From: Diadophis punctatus similis
Lineage: Eukaryota; Chordata; Lepidosauria; Squamata; Dipsadidae
Direction: 5' to 3'
DNA: 64,000 nucleotides
NCBI GenBank assembly: GCA_023053685.1
Contig: JALIGW010000005.1
Coordinates: 49,589,742-49,653,741 of the forward strand
Shown here: piece after piece, positions 1 to 16,517 of the stretch
How positions within the stretch are numbered: position 1 is the first letter of the stretch
How the letters are laid out: every line of letters begins with the position of its first letter
Notes under the pieces: model-generated
The model's database searches: none
The model's input: only the letters and a program-made list of their open reading frames with translations
Told to the model about the DNA's origin: nothing
Made by a program: the position numbers and the translations under genes

Positions 1-504
1 TATAAGCTACCACTGCAGGCATATACCACTGTAACAGTTCTTTGGTATACGTACCAACTGTCAAGACTGTCAAGATGCTGAGGGACCTGATGTTTGGGTG
101 TCTGCTGACTCTTGGTGCTGACAGTCAAGCATCAGACCCCCCCCCCCCCAAAGCATCAATTACCTGGGGCAGAAAATCCCCAGGAGCAGGGGAGAAGGAG
201 CTAGGGGAGAGCTAGGGATCAGATTCTGGCAGCGCATCTAAGTCCAGATGTATCTGTGCTGCTCAGCTCCACAAGAAACAAAGACACAAATGCTTATAAT
301 TGAGCTATTCATCCAACTGGCCTATTTAAGAATAGCTGCCAGTAATTGCCCCTCTGCTGGATACAACTCATCCCCTAGGATCTGTATTCCTATATCCTGC
401 TCTGTTTTATAGCTCTGTCTAGCTAACTCTCTAATGTTTGATTTCTGGACTTCAGTGAACATTTGCCTGTCTCTCTGTTGTTGCAGCTTCTTTCCCCAAA
501 TTTG

Positions 505-854
505 TACAAGTATTCCTTGACTTACGAAGCACAATTGAGCCCAAAATTTATGTTGCTGAGACAGTTAAGTGAATTTTGCCCCATTTTACGACCTTTCTTG
601 CCACAGTTGTTAAGTGAATCACTGCAATTGTTTAATTAGTAACATGGCTGTTAAGTGAATCTGGCTTTCCCATTGACTTTGCTTGTCAGAAGCTTGCAAA
701 AGGTAATCACATGACTTCAGAACACTGCAATGGTCATAAATATGAGTCAGCTGCCAAGCATCTGAATTTTGATCGCATGACCATGGGGATGCTGCAACAG
801 TTATAACTTCGAACGGTCACTAAATGAGCTGTTGTAAGTAAAGGACTACCTGTA
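505..854 (+). mobile_element. TIR element, TACAGGTAGTCC family, copy 1
   Basis: Begins TACAAGTATTCCTTGACTTA and ends in AAGGACTACCTGTA: imperfect terminal inverted repeats with TA at both outer edges. The body has repeated AGTTAAGTGAATC motifs and no coding capacity. At least eight other copies or fragments occur in this window. A non-autonomous DNA transposon is the best reading; the superfamily is not assigned. Confidence 0.75.
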
Positions 855-1299
855 TTCTATCAATGTCCTATGGTTTGACTCTGGACTTCACTCTAAACCA
901 TTTGAGCTATGCCTAGCTATCAAGAAAGACTTTTACTTCCCTATGTTCTCCAGGGCAAGCACTGATCTGAACAGCCAACTCTTTGTAATTCCCTGCAATG
1001 CTACTCATCATTAAACCTTTTCTAAATCAAGCTGTTGTGGGTACTCAGCCTGAAACAAGAAATCAACCAGGTTTTTAAAAAAATATGGCGTGTGTTTGCA
1101 TTTAGAAAGGAATTTTTTTTAATGTTAGAAAATTTGCTTTTGTTTGGTTTCTCTCTATTACTGTAATACTTTGGGTCACTCAAATGCCATAATTACTGTT
1201 TTTTTTCTCCCAAGCAAATCAAAGTAACTGCAAATAAATAATAACTAAGCATACAGATACTTAAGAATAAGCCAGGATGTTCCAGATTTTAGCTTATTT

Positions 1300-1483
<184 letters not shown>

Positions 1484-1997
1484 TCAAAACCACATTATAT
1501 ATCAGGCTTATTAATGTGACTTTACATTTCAATAAATATCAGTTTTAAATACATATGGATTTTAAATTATCCTAATACTTGTCAGCAGTTAACATTTTAA
1601 CATTTAAGCATTGTTTAGAAGACAAATATGTGCCTTGATACTCAGGTGATTTGTACTACTTTTTATTTTGTATGGCTTAAAAAAACAGGTTGAGACAGGT
1701 TGGCAAATAGTTCATTGAGTATCGGCTACTGATATATATTTTAAAAGATCAAAGACAGCTAAAATTAAAAATGCAGACTTAAAAAAAAACAAATGCATGT
1801 AGGAGAAAGTCCAAAATTATTACAACAATACTAACATCCAATTATGTTGATTTCTTTTTAAAACTCACTGACACATTAATCATAACATTCTTCACTCCAA
1901 TTTTCTTTATATGCAAATAAAGAATAGAAAACATTGAACAGGTTGATTGACACCTTAGGAGGCTATCTGATTCAGAGACCCAGTCAAGTGAACTCAC

Positions 1998-2205
1998 CCC
2001 TGTGGACTCAGGTCCAAAGAGTCTTCCCTGCTATGCTGTAAGCTTGGAGAACCTAAGTCTGAACCAGCATTGCTAGCAGTAGTGGCTGTTCCAGTGCTTA
2101 CTGTTGTAGTAGCACTAAGTGTTCCTGAGCCATTAGTGCAAGCCTTGGGGGGACTTGTCAGTAAAGCCTCTGATTCTGCTAAATTCTTCACCTGGTGCAT
2201 AACTC
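1998..2205 (-). CDS. TRIP12: TRIP12 exon (residues ~1002-1070)
   Basis: A 208-nt exon. Acceptor CTTTTTTCAG before 2205; donor CAGGG|GTGAGT after 1998. Encodes [20 protein letters not shown], a Thr/Ser-rich stretch, then [20 protein letters not shown]. This begins the flexible linker between the helical core and the HECT half. Enters phase 1, leaves phase 2. Confidence 0.95.
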
Positions 2206-2939
2206 CTGAAAAAAGTGAGAGAATTTATAGCTCATTAGATGAACATTTTACTTTTAAGAATTGGATAGAGGCAACATGGTTTAATAATTACTTTAAAAAA
2301 ATCAATGTTGCATGTGCACTCAAAGATCATGATGCCCAGTATTGTATAGGCTAATGATCACAAGTGTTCCAATGTTATCCTACTTTCAAACAGTGGGTAG
2401 GATAAAATAAAATAAAATGTAAAATACTTAAATCAAGTTCACCCAACAGAAACAAGTAAACGGAAAAAATAAACTTATTCCCTTTTCTTCAACAATTCTT
2501 TGACAGCTGCTAACCAAAAGAAAGCAATTTCCTCTCATAATTAAAAGTACAGATGTTTCTTGCTGCCTACAGAGCTCAGAAACAAGCAAGTGTTCCTCAA
2601 ACCATTTTTCTATATTAAAAATCTATATTTCAAATTCACTCAGAAGAAGTAGGAAGAAGAAAGAGAAGATATAGTAGGGGAATGCAGAGAAAAGGCATGT
2701 CAAATCCAAAATGCTTGGAATTTCAAACCATTTCAAATTTAAAATATCCTGTTTGGACCAACAACTGGTCTGAGTGTAAGCACAGACTGTCTTGTTCATT
2801 TGGGTTCTGGTTCAAGCTCCACTTTCAAGATGGCTGAAATATTGTTTTAAATTCAAAACAAATAATTATGAACTCAAATCAGGAAAATTAGTTTGATTTT
2901 GAAACAATTTTCACAATCTTAAATATATGATGAGAGGCA

Positions 2940-3180
2940 ACATGGTATCATGATATGTGCTGTACAGTATGTGCTGTACTGAAGCTGGAGAAGCCCAGAT
3001 TCTAATCCACCTTTAGGCATGGAAGCCAGCTGGGTGATGTTTTTACCATTCTTTATCAGCCCTAGACAGGAAATCAAAAATTATCCCCAAAGAAATAATG
3101 GCAAACCACCAAGAAAAATGCATAGAACTGTCCAAGAAGTCATCAGAATCATAACTGATTCAAGAACACTCAAAGGATAG
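2940..3180 (+). mobile_element. SINE-like remnant
   Basis: Contains the run ATTCTAATCCACCTTTAGGC, then GGCAAACCACC and a CCAAGAAGTCATCAGAATCA tail, in the order usual for squamate tRNA-derived SINEs with a LINE-derived 3' end. Degenerate; the promoter-box part is poorly conserved. Confidence 0.5.
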
Positions 3181-3364
3181 CAACTTGTCTTCAGGTTGCC
3201 CCTCTTGTATGCAACTGCTCCTTCTTGAAACTGCTCCTGCAGCTAGGAGATTGAGGCAGCTCATTCAGCCCCAAAACCTTTCTGTGGCCAGAAGAGTTGC
3301 ACTAAATGTTAATGCTAGAACTGGTGTACCACTAAAGTTCATTAGAAGGATTGAGGGGACATCA

Positions 3365-3610
3365 GCCTTGTAAGGTAGACAAGAACCACACCTGGTTGAA
3401 CTAATCCGATTTTATTGTAAGGTTACATTAACAATCTTGTTAGAATGAAAGTACTTATATCCTCATCTCTCTTTTTAGTGCCTGGAAAACTAGGGAGAGT
3501 GTGGACTAAATTGCCTTTCATCAGACCATTGTCTATGATGTGGGTTTTCTTCCAGTCTCCAAAGGTCATTCTCACATATCATTATAGGGAGCTCCATCAA
3601 GTCCTTACAG
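3365..3610 (-). mobile_element. LTR-like dispersed repeat, copy 1
   Basis: Read on the minus strand it contains GAATGACCTTTGGAGA, then TGTTAATGTAACCTTACAAT followed by AATAAA and GGATTAGTTCAACC. The same order occurs at 51410-51680 (minus) and 63400-63680 (plus). A conserved AATAAA near the downstream end suggests an LTR (U3-R). The exact ends were not fixed. Confidence 0.5.
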
Positions 3611-3744
3611 CCTAAGAATCACAGAGCATGAAGTTTAATTTTCATAGTTTTACAAATACTGAATTTATAACTAGTTGATTATTACCTTATACTTTGCATA
3701 TAATCAAAACTGTATGTAGGATACCAAATACCAGAATCCAGTCA

Positions 3745-6450
<2,706 letters not shown>

Positions 6451-6639
6451 TTAATTATTTGCATTGAGCTAAATGTACACATAGTATTCAATTTGATTCC
6501 ATTCCATTTATATATTATAGCATTCTTTTATAAAACATTTGACATTTTTACATTTACAAAAAATATCATACATTTCCCAGTAACTGACTAAATTTCAAAC
6601 TAAGCACTAGGAAATAAATAACCTTTCTTAAAGTTTTGT

Positions 6640-6880
6640 TGAATATTTATTCATTTTTTATCTTGTCTATTGCTTTATAACCAACTCAAGGCAGTGAACA
6701 TACATGATAGCCCTTCCTCCTCCGATTTTTCCCACAATAATTATCCTGTGAGGTGGGTTGGCTGAGCAAGAGTGACTGATTTAAAATTACTGTCAATGCT
6801 ACAACTCACAGTCCCCTGGTTTCTAGACCAACATCTTAACTATTACACCAAGCTAACACTCAATGTTTTAGAAAAGAATA
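6640..6880 (-). mobile_element. tRNA-type SINE remnant
   Basis: Read on the minus strand: GTTAAGATGTTGGTCTAGAA ahead of CCAGGGGACTGTGAGTTG, then TCAGCCAACCCACCTCACAG, in the order of the common squamate tRNA-derived SINE. Diverged. Confidence 0.55.
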
Positions 6881-8127
6881 TGGATCATAAAAAATGGAGG
6901 ACATATTTAAAATATACATAAAACAGTCAAATTCAAATAACATTCAAGTAAATAAACATGGGATCTAAAACGTCATGGAGTTTTGCAATATATACTTAAT
7001 TATTTATGAAGTTAAGTAAGTAAGTTAAGTTAAGGCATATATCACTTCTGTAGCCTGTAACCAAGCACTGGCAAGTTCACTTATTTCTCTCATTCCACAC
7101 TGAAAGAAATATTCTCCCTTGGGATTTGAAGCATAGCATTCTACCAGTGAGATCCAACAGAATAACACAAATCTCACTATAACTTAATATACTACTCTAT
7201 CAGACCTGCATCATGAAAAAGCTACACCTACAAAGCTAGGATATGTAATTTATAATCCCAGAAAATAGGATACAGAGCAATGGTCTTAAAAGAAAGCAAA
7301 TCTCAGTTGAATGTTGGTGGGGGGGAGAATTCTAACTATCAGAGCAATTCAACAGTAGATGCAATCCTTGAGATGAATTTGGTAAGCTTCCTTTCTGGGC
7401 ATACTTTAATTTGGAGTTCTGCAGTCAGAAGAGGTAGATTTAATGATTTACGAATATGCCTAAAACTTATTATTCTAGGAGAAGCAGAATATGTGGCCAA
7501 ACGTGCTCATTGAAACCCCTGGGATATATGCAGTTCAATAATTTACTAGCATGCCTTCTATAAGACATTAGTAACCCAAGGTAGGATCTGCTTTTTGAAT
7601 TATGAATATATAAAATTAGTGGACTTACTCCAGGTAGATTAACAGCTTGGACTACTAAGAGGGATACCACTGCTCAACTACATCTCCTTTAGAGCAAGAG
7701 ACTGACAAAAACACTAATTCATTCCGTGCTGATTGGGCTATTCCAATGTGTTCTACCTGAAGTTACCTTTAAATATAAAGCAATGTAAGCATTTTTTGGG
7801 CAGTGCACTGGCTTCCAACATTTCTGAGTACAATTATCACCCTCTGCTATAAGAGCACAGGATACCTACAAGATTATCTCCTCCAAGGTGAAATAAATTT
7901 GGACAATAGCATTAATGCCAGGCATCCTACCTGGTCTGCAGTAGGCTTTTAAAAAATTGTATTGCTGTTTTACAGTTTTTTACTGTTGTTACTATTTCAT
8001 TGTGACCATATGGAATTGGAATATGGAATGGTGGCTGCATAGAAAACTAGAAATAAATGTATGAAAAAATAAATGGTAAGACTACACAGGAAGCACTCTT
8101 CAGTGACAAAAATGAAATAGTGCTTAC
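6881..8127. other. Intron, no recognised feature
   Basis: AT-rich intronic sequence between two TRIP12 exons. No repeat or gene recognised. Confidence 0.6.
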
Positions 8128-8281
8128 TAGTACTGGTATTGGCTAGAGGATTGGGTTTTCTCTGAATGGCACGTGCTGTTCCAGTATCCTCATTGATCTG
8201 CTGCATAGAATTAAAGTCAATTGTATAAACACGCCCCAATGTAGACAGACTTATTTCATCTTCACCAACCTGATGAGCTGC
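8128..8281 (-). CDS. TRIP12: TRIP12 exon (residues ~835-885), end of WWE domain, two possible acceptors
   Basis: A 154-nt exon in its long form. Acceptor TTGTTCTCAG before 8281; donor TACTA|GTAAGC after 8128. The long form adds [20 protein letters not shown] then IDFNSMQ before [20 protein letters not shown]. An internal acceptor-like site (TTCTATGCAG) would start the exon at QINEDTG, 27 codons later and in frame. As I recall, mammalian TRIP12 has both protein forms. The extra 27 residues hold the Tyr/Asp strand usual in the C-terminal half of WWE folds. Leaves phase 1. Confidence 0.93.
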
Positions 8282-8850
8282 CTGAGAACAAATATATAAG
8301 TTTAAATACAAGTACAAATTATTTTAGGACAACTTCCTCTTCTTCCTATCCAGCAACACATTTCTGAGTAATCACAGAATGCTCTAAATGGCTTAATTCA
8401 CACACAATACTAAACCATAGTGGGTGGGTTACTTGCTTCTACTTCAGTAGGACTTTTTTAAACCACCATTTTGGCTTAATGTCATATCGAAATCAGGTCT
8501 ATGAGTTTATCTATGTGACCAATGTCAGAATAATACTTTTAAAAGTATATTGGCTTTTTTTTAATTGTTTAACCGTCTTGATTTTGTTTAATCTATCCTG
8601 TGATCCTGCTGAAGGACAGTAGAGACAGCTTTTCAACAGCAATATATACAATATTAGGAAGAAATACATTTTAATCATATAGATAAAGCAAACAAATGAT
8701 TCAGTAATTTATGAATATTGAATTCATAAGTATCACATCTTGCCAACTAGTGATAATTCTGAAGATCTACCTGCAATTCATGGTTGAAATTTGATTAGAA
8801 GTTGTTGTTACATTTATGACAGTGGCTGATAAGTGATGTCCAACCCCCTA

Positions 8851-9057
<207 letters not shown>

Positions 9058-9168
9058 TCAACATTTTAACAATAAATGTGTGTTTTAGTAACAGCATTCA
9101 TCTTATTTTAGGTATTATGAAATATGATCCTGGACAAAAACTGAATAATAATTTCAGATGAAACCTAC

Positions 9169-9286
9169 CAGATAAGTGAAGTAAGTTCATACAGTTCTTG
9201 AGGACTTCTTGGAACAAGATCAATTTGTTCCTGACAACTCCCATTTGAGGCTCCACAAAGGAGAAAGTGAAGAGTTTCTGCAATAT
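9169..9286 (-). CDS. TRIP12: TRIP12 exon (residues ~743-781)
   Basis: A 118-nt exon. Acceptor TTTTTATTAAAG before 9286; donor ATCTG|GTAGGT after 9169. Encodes [20 protein letters not shown] then [18 protein letters not shown]. Enters phase 1, leaves phase 2. The intron on its 5' side (9287-13041) holds a Penelope-like fragment and two DNA elements. Confidence 0.94.
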
Positions 9287-10489
9287 CTTTAATAAAAACC
9301 ACACAATTAGAATATTAGTTTCTGCTATAATGTATAATCAACATGTTGCTTTGAAAACATATATTAGGCAGATTTACATGATGTAAATCTTCCTAATATA
9401 TGGAAGATCTGTGGGGAAATGGCTATATGCTAGTTTTACATCTAGGGTAGGGTAGGATTTTTTGTGGCTTATGCAAACCCAGATTATTTGTTGATGATTC
9501 CATAAATTCACTTGTAAAATGCTATGAATCTGCTGGAATCAATAGCGTATAAACAACTGTGTTTAATAAAATAAACAAATGCAATGTCAGAACATAAATT
9601 GAATATGCTATGGAAACCAATTTTTAGCTACATGAATTAGGTACCTAGACACAACAATTGAAAAAAAGCCAAACCACAACACTGATTACTTCACATGCCC
9701 TTGAAGGCAGAAAGATATGACACACTGCAAGATAGGCATTATTTTCTTTCGGTATGTTTGTTTAGGCAAGGCACATACAACAATTGAAAGATATATTGTG
9801 GCCTTCTCAAGAAGTTTGCAATCATCACATTTTTTTTTTTTAGAATGAGGCTCTTCTGTACAAATACACATATGTGGTTTTTTCGGAAATGTAAACATTT
9901 ACAGAATGGAAGAAAAAGGAAGAGGAAGGAAGCATTTATATAAAAGCAATTATGTCAATAGCTACTTTAAACCAGTTGATTGTACTCTCCATCAATTTTT
10001 TTTTTAAAAAAATTGTTTTGCAAAATAGAGTTTAGTGCAGTGAAAGTTGTTGAATTTTGATTATGTCAAAGCTACCCCTGCATTAGAACAATGTTTTCCC
10101 CATTACATTCTCTGTAGCTAATAGCATATAGAATCATGCTGTAAAAGTTTATAATTTTTTTCATGATCTATTTCAGTCAAATATTAGCTGGGATTTTACA
10201 AAGAAATTGCTTCCATGGTCTGTCAGATGTCACTGAGAGATAATAAAGATCCTGATGATCTTTTTTAACACCTCAAGTGATTTGCTATGGTATTCTTTTG
10301 CAAAGAAGTTGTTAGGGTCCTACTTTCTTTTACTTCCCTCAATATTCTGACACCTGATTCATAATTAATTTTGTGGCCCAATTCAAACAAATATTTGTAC
10401 TTTGAACACTTTCATTACTTGGCATGACACTGATATCTATCACCACAGATCTTTGGAGTCCCTTTTCTAAGGCTACCCACTAAATAAAA
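9287..10489. other. Intron, no recognised feature
   Basis: AT-rich intron. I see no gene or clear repeat. Confidence 0.55.
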
Positions 10490-11498
10490 CTTAGTACAGT
10501 ATGTGTGGAGTGCTTGGTGCTCTGTGAGCTTTGATATTTTCTTGCAGAGGTTTCGTTACCTGGCTAGATAACATCTTCAGTGTTGGAAGGAAATGGGAGT
10601 TTGCTCTCTGTTTATATACAGTAACTTGGCATGTCAGGATTGATGGGGGTGTTGTTTTCTCCTTGGTAATTCCTTGATTAAGCTATTGCTTACTGCTTGT
10701 TTGTCTGACTTTCTAATTTCTTTATTAGGATATTATTTACTTCTTATTTGTCTTAATCTTTATCTGGGTATTGATTGCTGGCAAGGAGTGTTCTGGTCAT
10801 TTTTGTTTGTTTTTTAACTTTATTATCGGTTTGGAATAGTATGTAAATGTGGTTTATCTCTCTGTCTCTGCTGATCTGTCTGAATGCCAAGCTTCCAAGA
10901 ATTCACTAACTTGGTCTAGCATCTTCACAGATTTCCAGTTGAAACTATGGCTAAGTCTGTCCATATGTTCTGAAATTTAGGAATTTTCATTGTATATTCT
11001 GTCTTTCCCACATAGTAGCTGTTATAGGTCTTACATGTGTTGTACATGACTTCTGTTTTTTTTTTCTTCTTTGATTACTGGGTAGTTTGGTTTATTTAAG
11101 ATGATTTAGAGGCCTTTCATTGGTTTGTGTACTATGGTAGTGCCATGTGGTTGTACTAGTCTGTGTTGCTTTGCAATATGTTTGATGTATGACAGTGTTA
11201 TCCTTTTCATAGCTTGTGTTGGTTATACTGTAGTGGGTTGAATGGTAAGGCACTTCCTGATAAAGTTGTGTGGCTATCCTTCTTATTGGAAGGTGCTGTA
11301 TAAGCGGTCTGCTTCCTTCTTCTGAGTTGCTGCAGTATGTTTCTGCTCATGTATATAATATTTTTATCTAGTTCCACCAGTGGGAGGTGAGCTTTTTACT
11401 TTGGTAGTGGAGCACTTGGTTAGTATGGATGGTTTTTCAATACACTGATGCTTCTAATTTGGCACCATTTTGTTGCTGATAAGAATATCCAGGAAGAG
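10490..11498 (-). pseudogene. Penelope-like retroelement fragment (decayed)
   Basis: On the minus strand, starting near 11490, broken frames read FLDILISNK, then EKPSILTK, KHTAATQKKEADRLYSTF, and further on LSYIKHIAKQHRLVQPHGTT and VHKPMKG. The order and the FLD-L motif followed by a KP-T block resemble the C-terminal RT-to-linker part of Penelope-like elements. Several stop codons and frame shifts are present, so it is dead. The family is assigned from memory. A TIR element starts immediately to its right, at 11499. Confidence 0.5.
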
Positions 11499-12195
11499 TA
11501 CTGGTTAGTCTTTGACTTATGGCCATTAGTTTAACAATGGTCTGGAATTATGGCAGCCCATAAAGGACTTCCAGCCATCGCAAAGCGTTGCAGTCACATG
11601 ATTGCAGTGTGGGTGCTTGGCAATCTGTTTGCCCTTATAACAGGTTGCCAAGCGCCCTTTGATCATGTAATCCCCTTTTGCAATCTTCTCTGCCAATTTC
11701 CCCAGAACGTCAAAGGGAAACTGTCAGGGAAGGTAGCAAGCTCTTGCCACCTGCTGAGAAGACTCACTCTTGTCTCTGAGGGCTGGCTAAAAGGGAGCTG
11801 AATTCCCTTGGCACGCAGCTCTTTTAGTCAGTCTCTAATGAGAGGGAGTCAAAATCCAAGCAGAAAGGCAGCGTGCTAAGGTAAAAAAGGTGAGGTATGT
11901 CAGGGGAGACCCTGGGAGGCCTGACAAAGGCCATGCTTGTCTCTCCCTCAGGGGCTGAAAATCCTGCTTGGATTTTGGCAGGGAGGATTTTCAGCTCCTG
12001 AGTGAAGCCTCCAGGATCCCTCTATCCCCGAGTCACCCCACACAACTTACCTGGCATCTAAACAATCACAACCGGGAGTGGCGGGATTGTAGTGGTTGAG
12101 AGAAGCAGTCATGTGGTCAACTTGTTTAATGACTGCTTCACTTACTAACCAAGATTCCGGTCCTAGCTGTGGTCTTACATTGAAGACTACCTGTA
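11499..12195 (+). mobile_element. TIR element, TACAGGTAGTCC family, long variant
   Basis: Begins TACTGGTTAGTCTTTGACTT and ends AAGACTACCTGTA. At about 700 bp it is twice the length of the short copies. The extra central part holds GC-richer sequence also seen in the copies at 21962 and 50400 (for example AGGGAGTC, CTGCTGAGA and TTGCCA runs). Confidence 0.65.
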
Positions 12196-12534
12196 CTGTT
12201 GGGGGGGGGGGTTCTTCCCTTGTGAATTTTAATCTTTGGAAGATGTTGATTGTTTCGTATATCTTCTGTTGATGTTGTTTCATGTGTTCCATTTGTTTGT
12301 TGGTTGGTTGGTTGGTTGGGTTGGGTTGGTTGTTTGTCAGCTGTTAAATGTCATTGCCAAAGGAATTCACATAGCACTCTGTATGATGACATTCCAGAGC
12401 CAAAGATTTTTAAAATATTACTTATTTCACATTATCAGTCTTTATCTAAGCTGCTTTTATTCTATTGTTTTCAGCTTTAACAATTATGTTACTATCTTTC
12501 TATAATGCTAGTCTTGCTATGTAATGGCCTATGC

Positions 12535-12853
12535 CAGGGGTCAGCAACCAGCGGCTCTGGAGCCACATGTGGCTCTTTCATCCCTCTGCTGCGGCTCCCT
12601 GTAGCCAGTTGGCTCCACAATTGATAGGGTTTTGGTTAGGACAGGTAGAGGAAAAAGGGCACTGCGCTAGGAGGAGACTCTATGGTGGGGGGAACTGGAC
12701 TTCTGGTCGGCAGAAGAAAAAGAACGCCGCGCTAGGAGGAGACTCTATGGTGCGGGAACTGGACTTCCAGTCGGCTCCAGAATTGAACGGGGGAGGGGGG
12801 CTTCCAGTTAGGACCTTTGTGGCTCTTTGAGTGTTTAAGGTTCCCGACCCCTG
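12535..12853 (+). mobile_element. hAT-type miniature element (CAGGGGTCAGCAACC)
   Basis: Terminal inverted repeats CAGGGGTCAGCAACC and GGTTCCCGACCCCTG. Flanking 8-bp direct repeats GCCTATGC (12527-12534) and GCCTACGC (12854-12861) differ at one base, as expected for an aged hAT target duplication. It holds an internal tandem duplication of a segment beginning GCGCTAGGAGGAGACTCTAT. No transposase is encoded. Confidence 0.88.
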
Positions 12854-13041
12854 GCCTACGCTAATGTCAATAAACTTTTCCTCAAGAAATATGCTGCAGT
12901 ATTCTTGTCAGCTTCTTAAAAATAATTTCTATTGCTACCCTTTGCATTATCCTTTCCCCAGCTTAGCACTTACTGATTCGTTGGACTTCATCTATAAAAA
13001 CTACCAGCTAATAAACAAAAATAATTGACATAAGAACTTAC

Positions 13042-13207
13042 TTTGCTTCATAAGCTGAACTGCTAGCATAGGACAGTTGGAACACATTAGGGAAAACATG
13101 CGCACCACCATGATGAACATCCCTGAGCTCAATATTGGAGGAGTCACTACTAGGAGTTGTTGAATATTTGTAAGCAAATCCTTAGAAGCAACCTGCTGCA
13201 GCAAATT
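13042..13207 (-). CDS. TRIP12: TRIP12 exon (residues ~688-742)
   Basis: A 166-nt exon. Acceptor TTTCTCAAAG before 13207; donor CAAA|GTAAGT after 13042. Encodes [20 protein letters not shown] then [20 protein letters not shown] and [15 protein letters not shown], armadillo-like. Enters phase 0, leaves phase 1. Confidence 0.95.
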
Positions 13208-13266
13208 CTTTGAGAAAAGGAAGAGAAATTATTAATACTTCATATAATCAAACCTTTTTAAGATTA

Positions 13267-13362
<96 letters not shown>

Positions 13363-13708
13363 CTACATGGTTTGAATACAAATATTATGTTTTAATATAC
13401 AAATATACAATGTCAGGCATATCAAGAACCGAAATTCTGGAAAATTTCACTAAGAACTTAAAGATAGCGACCAAGAAATAAGCAAAAGCATCTAACTCAG
13501 CTCCAGTACCTTATAAGAAAAAGAGCCCAAAGAACTGAAACAATTGCTTTTTTTATTTTCGCTGTAAAGCTAGGCTGATATCAAGTATTTTCTCCCATAA
13601 TGGATCTCACTATCATTAGAATTACAGGGAATTCTGCATGAAATATCTTGAACCGTACAACATGAAAGCCTTAAAACATACATACAACAGTTCAAAAGAT
13701 TTTCCAAC

Positions 13709-13870
13709 CTGGTGGGTTAGCCTTTGGGTAAGCAGTGGAAGAGAATCTGCAACAAAGTGAAACTCATCAGGAGTGATGCTCTGGCAGCAATTGGCAGCAA
13801 TAGCTAATGCATTCCTCTGAGCATTTATGCTGAAAAACTCCAAGTACAGCAAACAGTCTGCTAAGCCTCC
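13709..13870 (-). CDS. TRIP12: TRIP12 exon (residues 611-664)
   Basis: A 162-nt exon. Acceptor GTTTTTATAG before 13870. Encodes [20 protein letters not shown] then [20 protein letters not shown] and [14 protein letters not shown], armadillo-like. Phase 0. The donor CACCAG|GTTGGA after 13709 keeps GT but departs from consensus at +3 to +5, so it is a weak site. Confidence 0.94.
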
Positions 13871-13927
13871 CTATAAAAACAAAAGTTAAACAAAATGTTT
13901 GAGTCATAAGAGACTTCATCTCATCCA

Positions 13928-13961
13928 GGGAGGAAAGGGGGAGGGAGGGAGAGGGAGGGAG
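13928..13961 (+). repeat. G-rich tract (quadruplex-type)
   Basis: Several runs of three or more G, spaced by one to three bases (GGGGGAGGGAGGGAGAGGGA). It lies about 60-90 nt upstream (in transcript sense) of the acceptor of the exon at 13870. In the transcript it is C/U-rich; the G-rich strand is the template. Confidence 0.6.
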
Positions 13962-14037
13962 ATTTTGATTTCTGGGAGTCTTTATTTGCTTGAAGAGAAA
14001 ACTATGGTAATGATCATTATAAAAATAACTTTTTTTA

Positions 14038-15448
<1,411 letters not shown>

Positions 15449-15591
15449 TCAAATGCAAAAACAGTCCTGCCAGATCACACCAAAAGCTTGCTTATTTTGA
15501 CACAGTATTTTCTTTCATAGTATAGCTAACTAGAAATCCCAAAGAAGCTAAGAAGCAGAACATTAAATCAATATTAATGATAGAGCCGAGG

Positions 15592-15833
15592 TGGCACAGC
15601 GGTTAGAGGCAGTACTGCAGGCCACTTTAGCTGACTGTGATCCTCAGGTCAGCGGTTCAAATCTCACCGGCTCAAGGTTGACTCAGCCTTCCATCCTTCC
15701 GAGATTGGTAAAATGAGGACCCAGATTGTTGGGGGCAATATAAATATACATTGCTTACTGGTGTAAACCGCTTAGAGAGTGCTTGCACTGTGAGGCGGTA
15801 TATAAATCTCACAAATAAATAAATAAATAAAAA
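15592..15833 (+). mobile_element. tRNA-derived SINE, copy 1
   Basis: Begins AGAGCCGAGGTGGCACAGCG. An A-box-like segment (GGCACAGCGGTTAGAGGC) is followed by a B-box-like GGTTCAAATCTCACC about 50 nt later, which is pol III promoter architecture. The 3' part ends TGAGGCGGTATATAAATCTC then an AAAT tail. Nearly identical to the copy at 22503, so a fairly young family. Confidence 0.9.
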
Positions 15834-15983
15834 TATTTCTCCTTCCTACTGCTAGTTCCCATAGGCATTATTGTAGAGACAAAATGTTTCTAATCTTGAA
15901 TCTAACTCCTGAAGATAAGTAGTTCATTTAGACATTTGCCCTCAAAATGTAGGGTATACAAACTTTCAAGATTGAATACTCAC

Positions 15984-16019
15984 AATGTCGAAGTTGTGCT
16001 CCATCTGTAGCAAAGTTAT
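15984..16019 (-). CDS. TRIP12: TRIP12 36-nt exon (residues 536-547)
   Basis: A very short exon of exactly 12 codons encoding ITLLQMEHNFDI. Acceptor TTATTTACAG before 16019; donor ATT|GTGAGT after 15984. Phase 0 at both ends. It is too short to be found as an open frame and was placed by the splice sites and the conserved peptide. Confidence 0.93.
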
Positions 16020-16517
16020 CTGTAAATAATAGAAAAAGAATAGTCTTTACTCTATTTATTGATTTATATTGCCCCTTTACTTCAAAAGCTTAAGGCAGCA
16101 AGTTTATTTGTATTATGTGTATGACTTGAGTTTATACAATCTTCCCTATTAGCACTCTCAGTAATAGGTTAATGAAGTGTGCATTGTATTATATTGAGCA
16201 GACAATAATCAGGTGACACAAAAATTACAGCTGTCACCAAGAAAGGCTAGTAAAAAGTATTTCTAAAATTTAGCATTTCCTCATCCCTGAACAATTTATG
16301 TTTCTATTTTAGGTACATTGTTATATTATTTTAAGATAGTTGAAGAATTACTCTAACAGTTCTTAACTTTTTATGCTATGGACTCCTTCAAATAAGTAAG
16401 AACATGGGGAAAAACTTGCTTCCATTTATGTACATATTTCAATTGATCCATCTGGTCTTTCATGAAATTACAATGAACCAAAGATAAAAGTTGATATGAA
16501 TTAATGAATATGCTTAC

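Noticed and set aside
322..534. 70-codon minus-strand frame (EVQKSNIRELARQSYKTEQD...)
   Set aside because: It looks a little protein-like, but I recognise no family, there are no splice signals, and it overlaps the start of a TIR element.
15592..15680. Possible tRNA gene (A and B boxes)
   Set aside because: The promoter boxes belong to a SINE with a long 3' body and A-rich tail and several copies; the cloverleaf is not intact.
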